Shown: piece after piece, positions 42,749-50,299 of the stretch
Numbering within the stretch: position 1 is the stretch's first letter
How the letters are laid out: each line of letters opens with the position of its first letter
Source of the DNA: Sphingobium sp. AP50
GTDB taxonomy: Bacteria > Pseudomonadota > Alphaproteobacteria > Sphingomonadales > Sphingomonadaceae
Direction: 5' to 3'
Assembly: GCF_900109095.1 (NCBI RefSeq)
Contig: NZ_FNYZ01000022.1
Span: 1-64,000, forward strand
Length of the DNA: 64,000 nucleotides
The notes under the pieces: model-generated
Told to the model about the DNA's origin: nothing
Database searches by the model: none
What the model saw: only the letters and a program-made list of their open reading frames with translations
Made by a program: the position numbers and the translations under genes

Positions 42749-43665
42749 ACTTGGCTGCGTGCGTCTGCGTACCGGCCCGTAATGAGGCGCAGCATATCGG
42801 CCAGCTGATCGAGGCCTTGGCACAACAGACTGTCCAGAATTTCTCAGCTGCGATCTGTATCAACAACAGTAGCGACGCCACCCGCGCAACGGCGATGAGC
42901 GCGATGAGAAAAATCAACGCTCGATTTCATTTGCATGTTGTCGAATGCGAGTTCGAGCCCGGTCTTGCCCATGCCGGATCTGCTCGACGTGCTGCGATGG
43001 ACCTGGGCGCCGAACTGCTTTCCGCTGGCGGCATTCTCATATCCACGGATGCAGATTGCCGCCCACCAGAAATTTGGGTGGAAGCCAATCTTCAGCATTG
43101 TGCAACGGATCATATTGTCGGCGGCCGTATCGAATTGGACGAACTGGAGGCTGACGCCATGCCGGCGATCTTTTCGATACGTAGTCGCTTCGACGCCTAT
43201 TGGGCAGCAGTCCGAGCGATTGAGGATGCGATAGACCCAGTCGAATGGGATATGCCGCCCAGGCATGGTGACCACACTGGCGCGAGCCTCGCGCTATCTG
43301 TTGATCTTTACCGGCGCGCTGGCGGTGTGCCGCTTATTTCCACCGGAGAGGATCATGCTTTAGTGGACGCGGCAATTGCTGCAGGCGGAAGGCTCGTCCA
43401 CCCCAATGTCGTATGGACGAGAGCCTCCGCCAGAACAGCGGGACGCGCTGAAGCCGGCATGGCAGCCGACATGCAGCAATGGATTGATTATGCAAACAGC
43501 GGGAATGTTCCGATCGTGCCTGCCCTCGTGCATTGGGAAGCTCGGGCGCGATGGCGCCGGCGAGCGAGGAAGGTGTTGGGGACAACAGCGCTAAGGGAGG
43601 CCGAACGATCCCTTGTCCCTATGCCCTGTGACATGCTGCTTCCAGAAGCGGGCGCAACTGCGTGA
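42745..43665 (+). CDS. GT2-family glycosyltransferase
   Basis: This 306-residue inverting glycosyltransferase has a GT-A fold. It begins with CVPARNEAQHIGQLIEAL, carries the nucleotide-sugar/metal motif in LISTDADCRPPEIW (D-x-D near residues 95-97), and a possible acceptor region at GEDHALVDAAI. The start is GTG, overlapping the GT4 stop by four bases, and the next gene overlaps likewise. The C-terminal ~50 residues are basic and could lie near the membrane but contain no span. Its place as second gene suggests that it adds the second sugar, although order of action cannot be read from gene order. Confidence 0.88.
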   Translation: MNLAACVCVPARNEAQHIGQLIEALAQQTVQNFSAAICINNSSDATRATAMSAMRKINARFHLHVVECEFEPGLAHAGSARRAAMDLGAELLSAGGILISTDADCRPPEIWVEANLQHCATDHIVGGRIELDELEADAMPAIFSIRSRFDAYWAAVRAIEDAIDPVEWDMPPRHGDHTGASLALSVDLYRRAGGVPLISTGEDHALVDAAIAAGGRLVHPNVVWTRASARTAGRAEAGMAADMQQWIDYANSGNVPIVPALVHWEARARWRRRARKVLGTTALREAERSLVPMPCDMLLPEAGATA

Positions 43666-44711
43666 ACCGCCCGATCGGATATTATGTGCATCATCATGGC
43701 GACGGCCACCGTCAGCGTGCCTTAGCGATCGGTTCCATGTTGACCAACGTCACGCTTATTGGGACCGCAATGGCGGGGAAGGCGGATCATCTGCCCACTC
43801 TCGATCTCCCTGACGACCGCCTTGGCGAGGATTTCTCCGGCGTGGACCATGTGGAACGGCCGTCGGCGCTGCATTACGCCCCGCTGGATCATGAAGGCAT
43901 CCGGGAGCGCACCGCACTCATGACGGGCTGGATAGCGCAGGCCCGACCGCGTTTGATGGTGGTCGATGTGTCAGTCGAGGTCGCAATGCTGGCCCGGCTA
44001 GCTTCTGTGCCCACTGTCTATGTTCGCTTGAACGGCAGACGGATCGATACAGCGCATCTTGACGCCTTCCGTGGCGCAACCGCTTTATTGGCCCCTTTTC
44101 ATGAAGCGCTGGACGATGACGATGTTCCGGCCTGGGTACGCGGAAAGACTTTCTATGCACCTGATATCGTTCGATCGCTTCCCAGTAGGTCGCACGAAGG
44201 CGATGGCGTTGTGCTCGTCATCCTGGGCCGCGGGGGCGGCATCTCCGACGGCGACAAGTGGGCGGATGCCGCTCGATCGACACCCGGGCGTCGGTGGCGA
44301 ATTCTCGGTCCCTGCACGACCCCGCTGGACGTTCCGGGCAATCTCGATTTGCGAGGCTGGGTGGATGACGTCGCTCCGCATATTTGCGGAGCAGACGTGG
44401 TCATCGGCGGCGCCGGGGATGGCGTAGTCAGTGCCGTTTTGACGGCTCGCCGTCCCTTCATCTGTCTGCCTGAAGATCGACCTTTCTCTGAACAATTGTC
44501 GAAGGCAAGGAGGCTTACGGCAACAGGCGGAGCGATCGTGCGTTATGATTGGCCAGAGCAAGAAGAGTGGCCTGTGTTGATCTTGCAGGCGATCGAACAG
44601 GCTGATCACTGGCCAGCCTGCCTGGCCGACGAGGGCGGCGCGGAAAGGGCGGCCTCTTGGCTCGACAGCCTTCCCTCCGCAACGATCAGAGGCAGGAGCG
44701 ACATCGCGTGA
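43662..44711 (+). CDS. MurG-like GT-B glycosyltransferase
   Basis: This 349-residue protein looks like the GT28/GT1 group. The N-terminus GYYVHHHGDGHRQRALAIG resembles the glycine-rich G-x-G-H-x-x-R loop of MurG-type enzymes. The C-terminal donor domain includes VVLVILGRGGGISDGDKW, LDLRGWVDDVAPHICGADVV and GGAGDGVVSAVLTARRPFIC, with a possible sugar-nucleotide contact in SEQLSKARRL. No membrane helix is seen. The start is GTG with a four-base overlap. MurG-like enzymes often glycosylate lipid-linked acceptors, so this may point to a lipid-anchored product, though that is inference. Confidence 0.85.
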   Translation: MNRPIGYYVHHHGDGHRQRALAIGSMLTNVTLIGTAMAGKADHLPTLDLPDDRLGEDFSGVDHVERPSALHYAPLDHEGIRERTALMTGWIAQARPRLMVVDVSVEVAMLARLASVPTVYVRLNGRRIDTAHLDAFRGATALLAPFHEALDDDDVPAWVRGKTFYAPDIVRSLPSRSHEGDGVVLVILGRGGGISDGDKWADAARSTPGRRWRILGPCTTPLDVPGNLDLRGWVDDVAPHICGADVVIGGAGDGVVSAVLTARRPFICLPEDRPFSEQLSKARRLTATGGAIVRYDWPEQEEWPVLILQAIEQADHWPACLADEGGAERAASWLDSLPSATIRGRSDIA

Positions 44712-45814
44712 TCCAGGATATAGAGGAGCAATTCACTGACACCGTCGATATCGTCGATCGGCTTGCGACGCTCGGCGCCCGCTATGATGCCGCACCCAAT
44801 TTCCCTGTCGAAAGCATGGCCGCTCTGATCAGGAGCGGACATCACCGGCGCTTTGCGCCGCAGGGCTGTGGTGGACAAGCATTCGACAGTGAGGCCGCGC
44901 GTAACCGCGCAATGGCAGAGAACCTGCGCCAAGTGGGACGTGGAGATCTCAGCATTGGCCGCCTTTATGAAGGGCATGTCAACGCAATGCTGCTATTCGA
45001 CTGGTACGGCACGAGTGAGCAGCATCGCTGGCTGACGCACGCTCTTGATTCCGGTGCCTGGTTCGGCGTGTGGGCGACGGAAAAGGCGCCGGGTGTCAGA
45101 CTGACACAGGTTGGCAACGCTTCACTTTCAGGCGAGAAGATGTTCGCCAGCGGTGCTGGCGGCCTCGATTATGCGCTCGTAACTGCGGCCAGCACGGACC
45201 ATGCACGGAGGTTGGTCATCGTATCCGCCAGCGACAAGGCACGGGCTGACCTGTCTGGATGGCGGGTGCGCGGCATGCGGGCGAGCGTCAGCGGACGCTA
45301 TTCATTGGAAGGCGTTGCGGTTGAACCGTTGATGCTGCTGGGCGAGCCAGGGGACTATGATCTAGATCCCCGTTTCACCGCGGGCGCCTGGCGCTTTTGC
45401 GCGACCCAGCTTGGCGGCATCGAGGCGCTGGTCTTGGAGATCCAGCGCTCCATGTGTGATAGCGCGCGCGCGGATCCGGTTCAACGGGCACGCTTTGCTG
45501 ACGCGGTGGTCGCCATGCGAACCGCTGGCTTGTGGGTAGCAAAGTCGGCTGAGTCCTTCGCGGCGGATCATGAGAATGCCGTGACAATGGCACGACTGAC
45601 GCGCAGGGTTGTCGAAAATGCAGGGTTCACGGTTATGGAAGCGGCTGCGCGCATTCTTGGGACGCAAAGCGCTTTTGACGGGCAGCGTACTGACAAGATC
45701 ATCCGCGACCTTTCTCTTTATTTGCGGCAGGGCGGCCCGGATCATGCGCACGATGAAGCCGCCAAAACGCTTCTTGATCACGACATCTGGTCCGGAGGCG
45801 AGCGCTTATGGTAA
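44708..45814 (+). CDS. Acyl-CoA dehydrogenase-fold flavoprotein
   Basis: This 368-residue protein has the three-part acyl-CoA dehydrogenase fold: an N-terminal helical domain (GRLYEGHVNAMLLFDWYGTS), a beta domain (FGVWATEKAPGVRLTQVGNA, MFASGAGGLDYALV), and a C-terminal helical domain ending FDGQRTDKIIRDLSLYLRQG. The usual catalytic Glu in Y-E-G-T is replaced by F-D-G-Q-R, and the R-D-x-x-x-Y ending resembles flavin monooxygenases of the same fold (DszC, KijD3 types). It may therefore oxidise a nitrogen or carbon of a sugar or lipid instead of an acyl-CoA. The GTG start overlaps the previous stop, so the frame back to 44657 is rejected. Confidence 0.8.
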   Translation: MIQDIEEQFTDTVDIVDRLATLGARYDAAPNFPVESMAALIRSGHHRRFAPQGCGGQAFDSEAARNRAMAENLRQVGRGDLSIGRLYEGHVNAMLLFDWYGTSEQHRWLTHALDSGAWFGVWATEKAPGVRLTQVGNASLSGEKMFASGAGGLDYALVTAASTDHARRLVIVSASDKARADLSGWRVRGMRASVSGRYSLEGVAVEPLMLLGEPGDYDLDPRFTAGAWRFCATQLGGIEALVLEIQRSMCDSARADPVQRARFADAVVAMRTAGLWVAKSAESFAADHENAVTMARLTRRVVENAGFTVMEAAARILGTQSAFDGQRTDKIIRDLSLYLRQGGPDHAHDEAAKTLLDHDIWSGGERLW

Positions 45815-46476
45815 TGAATGAACCTTTGAGACGCAGTCGTTGGGCAAAGGCGCGCTGGCTCATATTCGCACCCCATCCCGATGATGAAACGCTGGGTGCC
45901 GGAGCCTTGATAGCGCATTGCGCTGCCCATGAACGACTGGGTGGGATCATCTTTCTGACGGACGGAACCGGATCGCATCCTGACAGTACGCCGCGCGTAG
46001 CCATAACCCGGCGAAGGGAAGCGCGCCACGCCATCGGCAGGATGGGCGCCGGAAAAATCTCCACAGTCTGGATGGGCTGGCGCGACGCCCATCCCCATCC
46101 TGTCAACAGCAAGATATTTGCGCGAGACGCTGATCGCATTGCTGCCCTGATCCGCTGGCAACGGATCGATGCCGTTGCCGTGTCAGATCATAGCGAAGCG
46201 CATTGCGACCATGTAGCGGCATATTATCTGGCTGCAGCTGCTCTGCGCAGAGCAAAGCGCGCTGTCGCCTTGTTCGCTTATCATGTGTGGAGCGAACCAC
46301 CGCCTGGTGCCCGGCGTGTCGCGACGCCCCCCATGCTGTCCGGCCGACGCCGACACGCCCTTCGGGCTCATCGCAGTCAGATGTCGCCGATCCTGGGCGA
46401 TGGCTTCCGGCTTCCGCGCGACAAGTTCCGCATGACCGCATGCGACGTCCTCACATTGAGGAGTGATTGCCGATGA
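45808..46476 (+). CDS. PIG-L family deacetylase (LmbE-like)
   Basis: This 222-residue protein has the PIG-L/LmbE zinc site: the A-P-H-P-D-D-E motif at residues 21-27 and the later SDHSEAHCDHVAAYYL segment whose His completes the site. Members remove N-acetyl groups from amino sugars such as GlcNAc-inositol or GlcNAc-malate. There is no signal peptide, so it is cytosolic. It overlaps the flavoprotein gene by seven bases; ATG 45814 is another possible start. In this operon the likely role is to unmask an amine on a sugar built by the glycosyltransferases, for later modification by the methyltransferase or flavoprotein. Confidence 0.88.
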   Translation: MVMNEPLRRSRWAKARWLIFAPHPDDETLGAGALIAHCAAHERLGGIIFLTDGTGSHPDSTPRVAITRRREARHAIGRMGAGKISTVWMGWRDAHPHPVNSKIFARDADRIAALIRWQRIDAVAVSDHSEAHCDHVAAYYLAAAALRRAKRAVALFAYHVWSEPPPGARRVATPPMLSGRRRHALRAHRSQMSPILGDGFRLPRDKFRMTACDVLTLRSDCR

Positions 46477-47054
46477 CCGGCTCGAGCCTGCCAGCTGCGT
46501 ATTTCGATGGCATCTTTGCGTCGGATGAGGATCCCTGGAATTTGGCATCGAGCGAATATGAGGCCGCCAAGTTCGCGCATACCCATGATGTGCTGTCAGA
46601 TCGGCGATATGTTCATGCGCTTGAGGTTGGATGTGCGCATGGCGTGCTGACAAGCCACCTTGCGCGCCTCTGTGACCAGCTTCTGGCCATCGATATCAGC
46701 ACCAATGCCCTGGCAAAGGCGCATGAACGCATTGGCGATCGTCCCGGCATGGCTCTTGCCCGGATGGCATTTCCAAAGGAAGCTCCGGATGACCAGCCCT
46801 TTGATCTCATAGTCCTGTCCGAGGTAGCCTATTATTGGGATCTGGTCGATCTCGACTGTGCAAGCGAGTGGCTGCGCAACAAGGTGAGGTCCGGCGGCCG
46901 TGTCATCCTTGTCCATTATACAGGAAAGACCGACTATCCCCATAGCGGCGATGACGCAGTCGAGATCCTCTGGTCGGCGCTGGACGCAAGTTTTGAGATT
47001 GAGCAGACAGAGCGCCGGGATACTTATCGGCTCGATCTATGGAAGCGTCGCTGA
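46473..47054 (+). CDS. NodS-like SAM-dependent methyltransferase
   Basis: This 193-residue class I methyltransferase resembles NodS, which N-methylates the amino sugar of rhizobial Nod factors. The N-terminus SLPAAYFDGIFASDEDPWNL with W-x-x-x-x-S-x-Y-E-x-x-K is characteristic of the NodS group. The SAM loop is ALEVGCAHGVLTSHLA near residues 51-66, followed by LLAIDISTNALAKAHER and LIVLSEVAYYW. ATG 46473 overlaps the deacetylase stop (ATGA) and has GAGGAG eight bases before it. Deacetylation followed by N-methylation would mirror Nod-factor chemistry. Confidence 0.88.
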   Translation: MTGSSLPAAYFDGIFASDEDPWNLASSEYEAAKFAHTHDVLSDRRYVHALEVGCAHGVLTSHLARLCDQLLAIDISTNALAKAHERIGDRPGMALARMAFPKEAPDDQPFDLIVLSEVAYYWDLVDLDCASEWLRNKVRSGGRVILVHYTGKTDYPHSGDDAVEILWSALDASFEIEQTERRDTYRLDLWKRR

Positions 47055-47896
47055 TGGGGGTCTCCGTTCTCACCCTTGTTCGCAATCGTAGCGCGCATCT
47101 GGCGCAGCTGGTGGAAGGGCTTCGGCGCAGTGATCGGAAGCCTGACGAACTCATTATCGTGGATATGAGCGATGAGCCAGTCATCGTGGGGCCCACCAGT
47201 TTTCCGGTTCGCATCGATCGGTTCGAAACGCAGGGCCTGCCGCTTGCCGCTGCGCGCAACCGAGCAGCGTCCCTCGCAAACCATGACATGCTGCTGTTCC
47301 TCGACGTCGATTGCATCCCGATGCGTGATTGCATCACTGTCTTGTGTCAGACTCTTTCCAGCCATGATGCCCTGCTTTGTGCAGATGTCCGCTATCTTGG
47401 TCCATATGACGCACGTGGCGTCTGGGAGGAGACGGACTTACTCGCGCAAGGCCGTTCCCATCCGGCGCGCCTGTTTCCCAACCAGGGGGTCCGGGAAGAG
47501 AAGAATGCGGGGCTCTTCTGGTCCCTCGCCTTCGCATTGCGTCGATCGACTTTCGAAACAATTGGCGGATTTGATGATGGGTTCACAGGCTATGGCGCCG
47601 AAGACACCGACTTTGGCTTCAGGGCCGCTACATGCGGGTTGAAGCTGCTGTTTGTGGGTCGGGCGATTGCCTGTCACCAATATCATGACAGCTATGAACC
47701 GCCGGTCCAGCATGTCGCTGATATCGTACGTAATGCGATGCGGTTCAGGGCGCGTTGGGATCGGTGGCCGATGGAAGGTTGGCTCGACGCATTTGCCCGC
47801 ATCGGGCTAGTGGCATGGGAAGGCGAGAGGCTTGAACTGCTGCGTCTGCCAACCCACGCCGAAATGGAAGCGTCCAGAGTAGAACCGACCGGGTGA
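47054..47896 (+). CDS. GT2-family glycosyltransferase (galactosyltransferase-like), last gene of the glycan operon
   Basis: This 280-residue GT-A enzyme has the donor loop SVLTLVRNRSAHLAQLVEGL at the start, the D-x-D-like LLFLDVDCIPM near residue 83, an acceptor-side motif GGFDDGFTGYGAEDTDFGFR and a late CHQYHDSYEPP segment. The GYGAEDTDFG pattern is typical of galactosyltransferase-type GT2 proteins. ATG 47054 overlaps the methyltransferase stop (TGATG), with GGAAG eight bases upstream; ATG 47039 is in frame but less well placed. It closes the seven-gene operon. No flippase, ligase or polymerase follows, so export of the product must use other genes. Confidence 0.88.
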   Translation: MGVSVLTLVRNRSAHLAQLVEGLRRSDRKPDELIIVDMSDEPVIVGPTSFPVRIDRFETQGLPLAAARNRAASLANHDMLLFLDVDCIPMRDCITVLCQTLSSHDALLCADVRYLGPYDARGVWEETDLLAQGRSHPARLFPNQGVREEKNAGLFWSLAFALRRSTFETIGGFDDGFTGYGAEDTDFGFRAATCGLKLLFVGRAIACHQYHDSYEPPVQHVADIVRNAMRFRARWDRWPMEGWLDAFARIGLVAWEGERLELLRLPTHAEMEASRVEPTG

Positions 47897-48035
47897 GATG
47901 GACTGACGAAGCACAGTTTGAAAATGATATCGTGACGCAACCGTCCCTCCGGATCGGATCATGCTCCATTTTTCTTTTAATTCCTGCGATTTCCAAGGTA
48001 GCCAGGCATCAGCCACGGCGCGGCCGAAACCATCC

Positions 48036-49802
48036 TCAGCATTTCAGCGCGACTTCGCCAAGATCACTATATCTATCAGGCGCGTCCATCAATTGGATTG
48101 CAACCCGGTCGCGTCCGCCCCGTTTGGCCTCGTAAAGGGCTTCGTCCGCGACGCGATAGAGACTATGAAAATCGGCAGCGATCGTGGATCTTGTGATGCC
48201 TATGCTCGCGGTGACCTTGCGATGGCCGATGACGTCGCCATGGTCGTAACTGCTAATTTCGTGGCGAAGAGCCTCCGCAAAACGCATAAGTTCCACATCT
48301 CCCATTCCGGCAACCAGCACCGCAAACTCCTCGCCGCCCAGACGTGCGGTTGCGCTGACCGGGCTTTCGTGGGGGGCAAGACAACACGCAATCCCCTGTA
48401 GAACCAAATCCCCCGCTTCGTGACCGTAAACATCGTTGATGGACTTGAACCAGTCGACATCGATCAGGAGCAACGCCACCACGTCGCCTCTACCTCGCGA
48501 TATATTGAGGATTGATCCGGCCCGTTCGATGAATCCACGCCGATTGGGGAGTCCGGTCAGGGCGTCACGACGTGCCAGTTCCTGTGCCTGGGCTTCAGCC
48601 TGGCGCGCGATGTCACGTTCCACGCGCAGTCGGGCGTAAGTGCGCGAGGCCGCAATCGAGAGCCATAATGTCTGCCATGCTGCTGCAAAGAGGACGAGGA
48701 TCTGCGATCCTCCGCCCCAGAACATGGTATCAGCGTCAAAGAAACTCGTGGAGCCGAGTACCAGCATCGGCACCGCCCAGGCGCCTGCAAAGCTGCGCGC
48801 CTCGCGGCTCCCCCGTCGCCAGGCCTGCCCGATCGAGACGGCCACTGAGAGCAAATTTGCAAGGACGAGCATAGCAAGCACGGCGCCAAGGCTCTCGATC
48901 GGTCCGGATCGCATCAAAGAGAGCGGTAAGCCAAGCGCAAACACGCATCCCGTGAGCCCAAGTGCAGTCCGCCTGAGGTAGACGCTCACATGGACCTGCT
49001 CAAGTGCCGTGATGGCACTCAATGTGGCAAGAGCAATGGCGAGGCAAGAGAGCCCCGTGCATATTTGTGCTGAGAGGGCACCAGCCATGGCCGGAAAAAA
49101 GAAGAGGTGGAGTTGCGACCAGCATGTGCCCCAGGCCAGCATGGAGGCCGCCCAAGCCGCCTGCCAGGCCGAGAACTGTCTGCGCACGGCTAGTGCCAGC
49201 GAGGCATTGTAGAGCGCGCCCGACAGCAGCAGGACAAGCGCCGCGCCGATCAGAGTCGCTAATCCCGTAGTCTGGGTGCCTTCTTCACCTCGTCCGACGA
49301 GCCGCATGCGCAACAGCCTGGCACTCGCCACCTTGTCGAAGCGCAGCGTCACTTTTGTCAAAGATGCGTCTCGCTGTGGCGCACGAAAAGCAAGCTGCCC
49401 ACCTGCCCGCCAATGCGTTCCAAAGTCTCCACTGCGGACAGCCTGCCGTTCCACGGCACCATCCGCATAAAAGAAAGCAACGATCAAACGATCGAATCGG
49501 GAACTATGAACGATCAAGGAGAGGTCGTCACGATCATACGCCTTTGGTGGTATCATAGCCTGGAGCCAAAGCGTTCCCCGCTGATAGCGCTCTGGTTGGC
49601 CGATACACGCGAATGTTGAGGGCGCGACGTTCCAGGGTGCCACTTCTTCGCTTACCGCATGGCACAGGGGATGATTTATCCGTAGCGCCTGGGCCGATAC
49701 AGGCGATGACCCACATAGCCCTAACGCTCCCGCGCTGGCGATCAGGCACAGGGTAGCCAGGATTTTCTTCAAAAGGCGTAGCATCGGCGATTCGAGAACC
49801 AT
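48036..49802 (-). CDS. Membrane diguanylate cyclase with 7TM-DISM-like sensor
   Basis: This 588-residue membrane protein has a signal/anchor helix near residues 10-35, a periplasmic beta-rich domain to about residue 165 (7TMR-DISM-extracellular-like), about seven membrane helices (residues 175-380), a short coiled coil (RVERDIARQAEAQAQELARR) and a C-terminal GGDEF domain. The active-site loop reads ARLGGEEFAVLVAG, and the DALTGLPNRRGF start is intact, so it should make cyclic di-GMP. No RxxD inhibitory site is obvious. ATG 49802 or 49784 may be the start. It converges with the glycan operon, and c-di-GMP often governs surface glycans, but any link is inference. Confidence 0.9.
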   Translation of the reverse strand: MVLESPMLRLLKKILATLCLIASAGALGLCGSSPVSAQALRINHPLCHAVSEEVAPWNVAPSTFACIGQPERYQRGTLWLQAMIPPKAYDRDDLSLIVHSSRFDRLIVAFFYADGAVERQAVRSGDFGTHWRAGGQLAFRAPQRDASLTKVTLRFDKVASARLLRMRLVGRGEEGTQTTGLATLIGAALVLLLSGALYNASLALAVRRQFSAWQAAWAASMLAWGTCWSQLHLFFFPAMAGALSAQICTGLSCLAIALATLSAITALEQVHVSVYLRRTALGLTGCVFALGLPLSLMRSGPIESLGAVLAMLVLANLLSVAVSIGQAWRRGSREARSFAGAWAVPMLVLGSTSFFDADTMFWGGGSQILVLFAAAWQTLWLSIAASRTYARLRVERDIARQAEAQAQELARRDALTGLPNRRGFIERAGSILNISRGRGDVVALLLIDVDWFKSINDVYGHEAGDLVLQGIACCLAPHESPVSATARLGGEEFAVLVAGMGDVELMRFAEALRHEISSYDHGDVIGHRKVTASIGITRSTIAADFHSLYRVADEALYEAKRGGRDRVAIQLMDAPDRYSDLGEVALKC

Positions 49803-50299
49803 GGCAGCGCGGACTATGGCAAAGTAGCGAATATATCATGGACAATGCGGTGAACTCCTCCGAACCGATGGTTTTTTTTTGATAGATGGAAAGACCATGT
49901 CTCCCCTTTGCGGCGAAGCTGACTGGTCCCATTCCGTCGATCAGTTACGGAAGATCATGTCGTCAGGGTTGGAATGCGAGGGCGGATTGTGAAGCACAAC
50001 AGCTCATTCCTCGGATGCGCCACCGGATAAAATGTTGATCCTCCCCCGAACGATCGACTGATTGCAATCTTCCGCAGCTAAAGTCTTCAGCTTGGGTCGC
50101 ACTTATTCCTATCCTGGATTAAGTCGGTCATTTTGCCCAGCATTGCTGGCGTGGGATTGTGGCCGTAATAAAAAAAGGCAGAGCCAAAGCTAAGACGTTC
50201 ATCCACTTGCAAGTGCCATCGCCAGCCTGTCGAGGAGAACATTGTGATGTACCGCCCCCTCGACGAGATAGCGGATTATGTTCATCGAAGCTCGATGAC
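49803..50299. other. Intergenic stretch with no convincing gene
   Basis: About 500 bases between two minus-strand cyclic-di-GMP genes. A minus-strand frame (49534-49932) overlaps the cyclase N-terminus and looks like a shadow. A run of eight T (near 49870) and A7 (near 50175) are present, without a stem that would make a terminator. Confidence 0.5.

Noticed and set aside
49534..49932. 132-codon minus-strand frame overlapping the start of the membrane diguanylate cyclase
   Set aside because: It overlaps the signal-peptide region of a well-supported gene and has no known domain.
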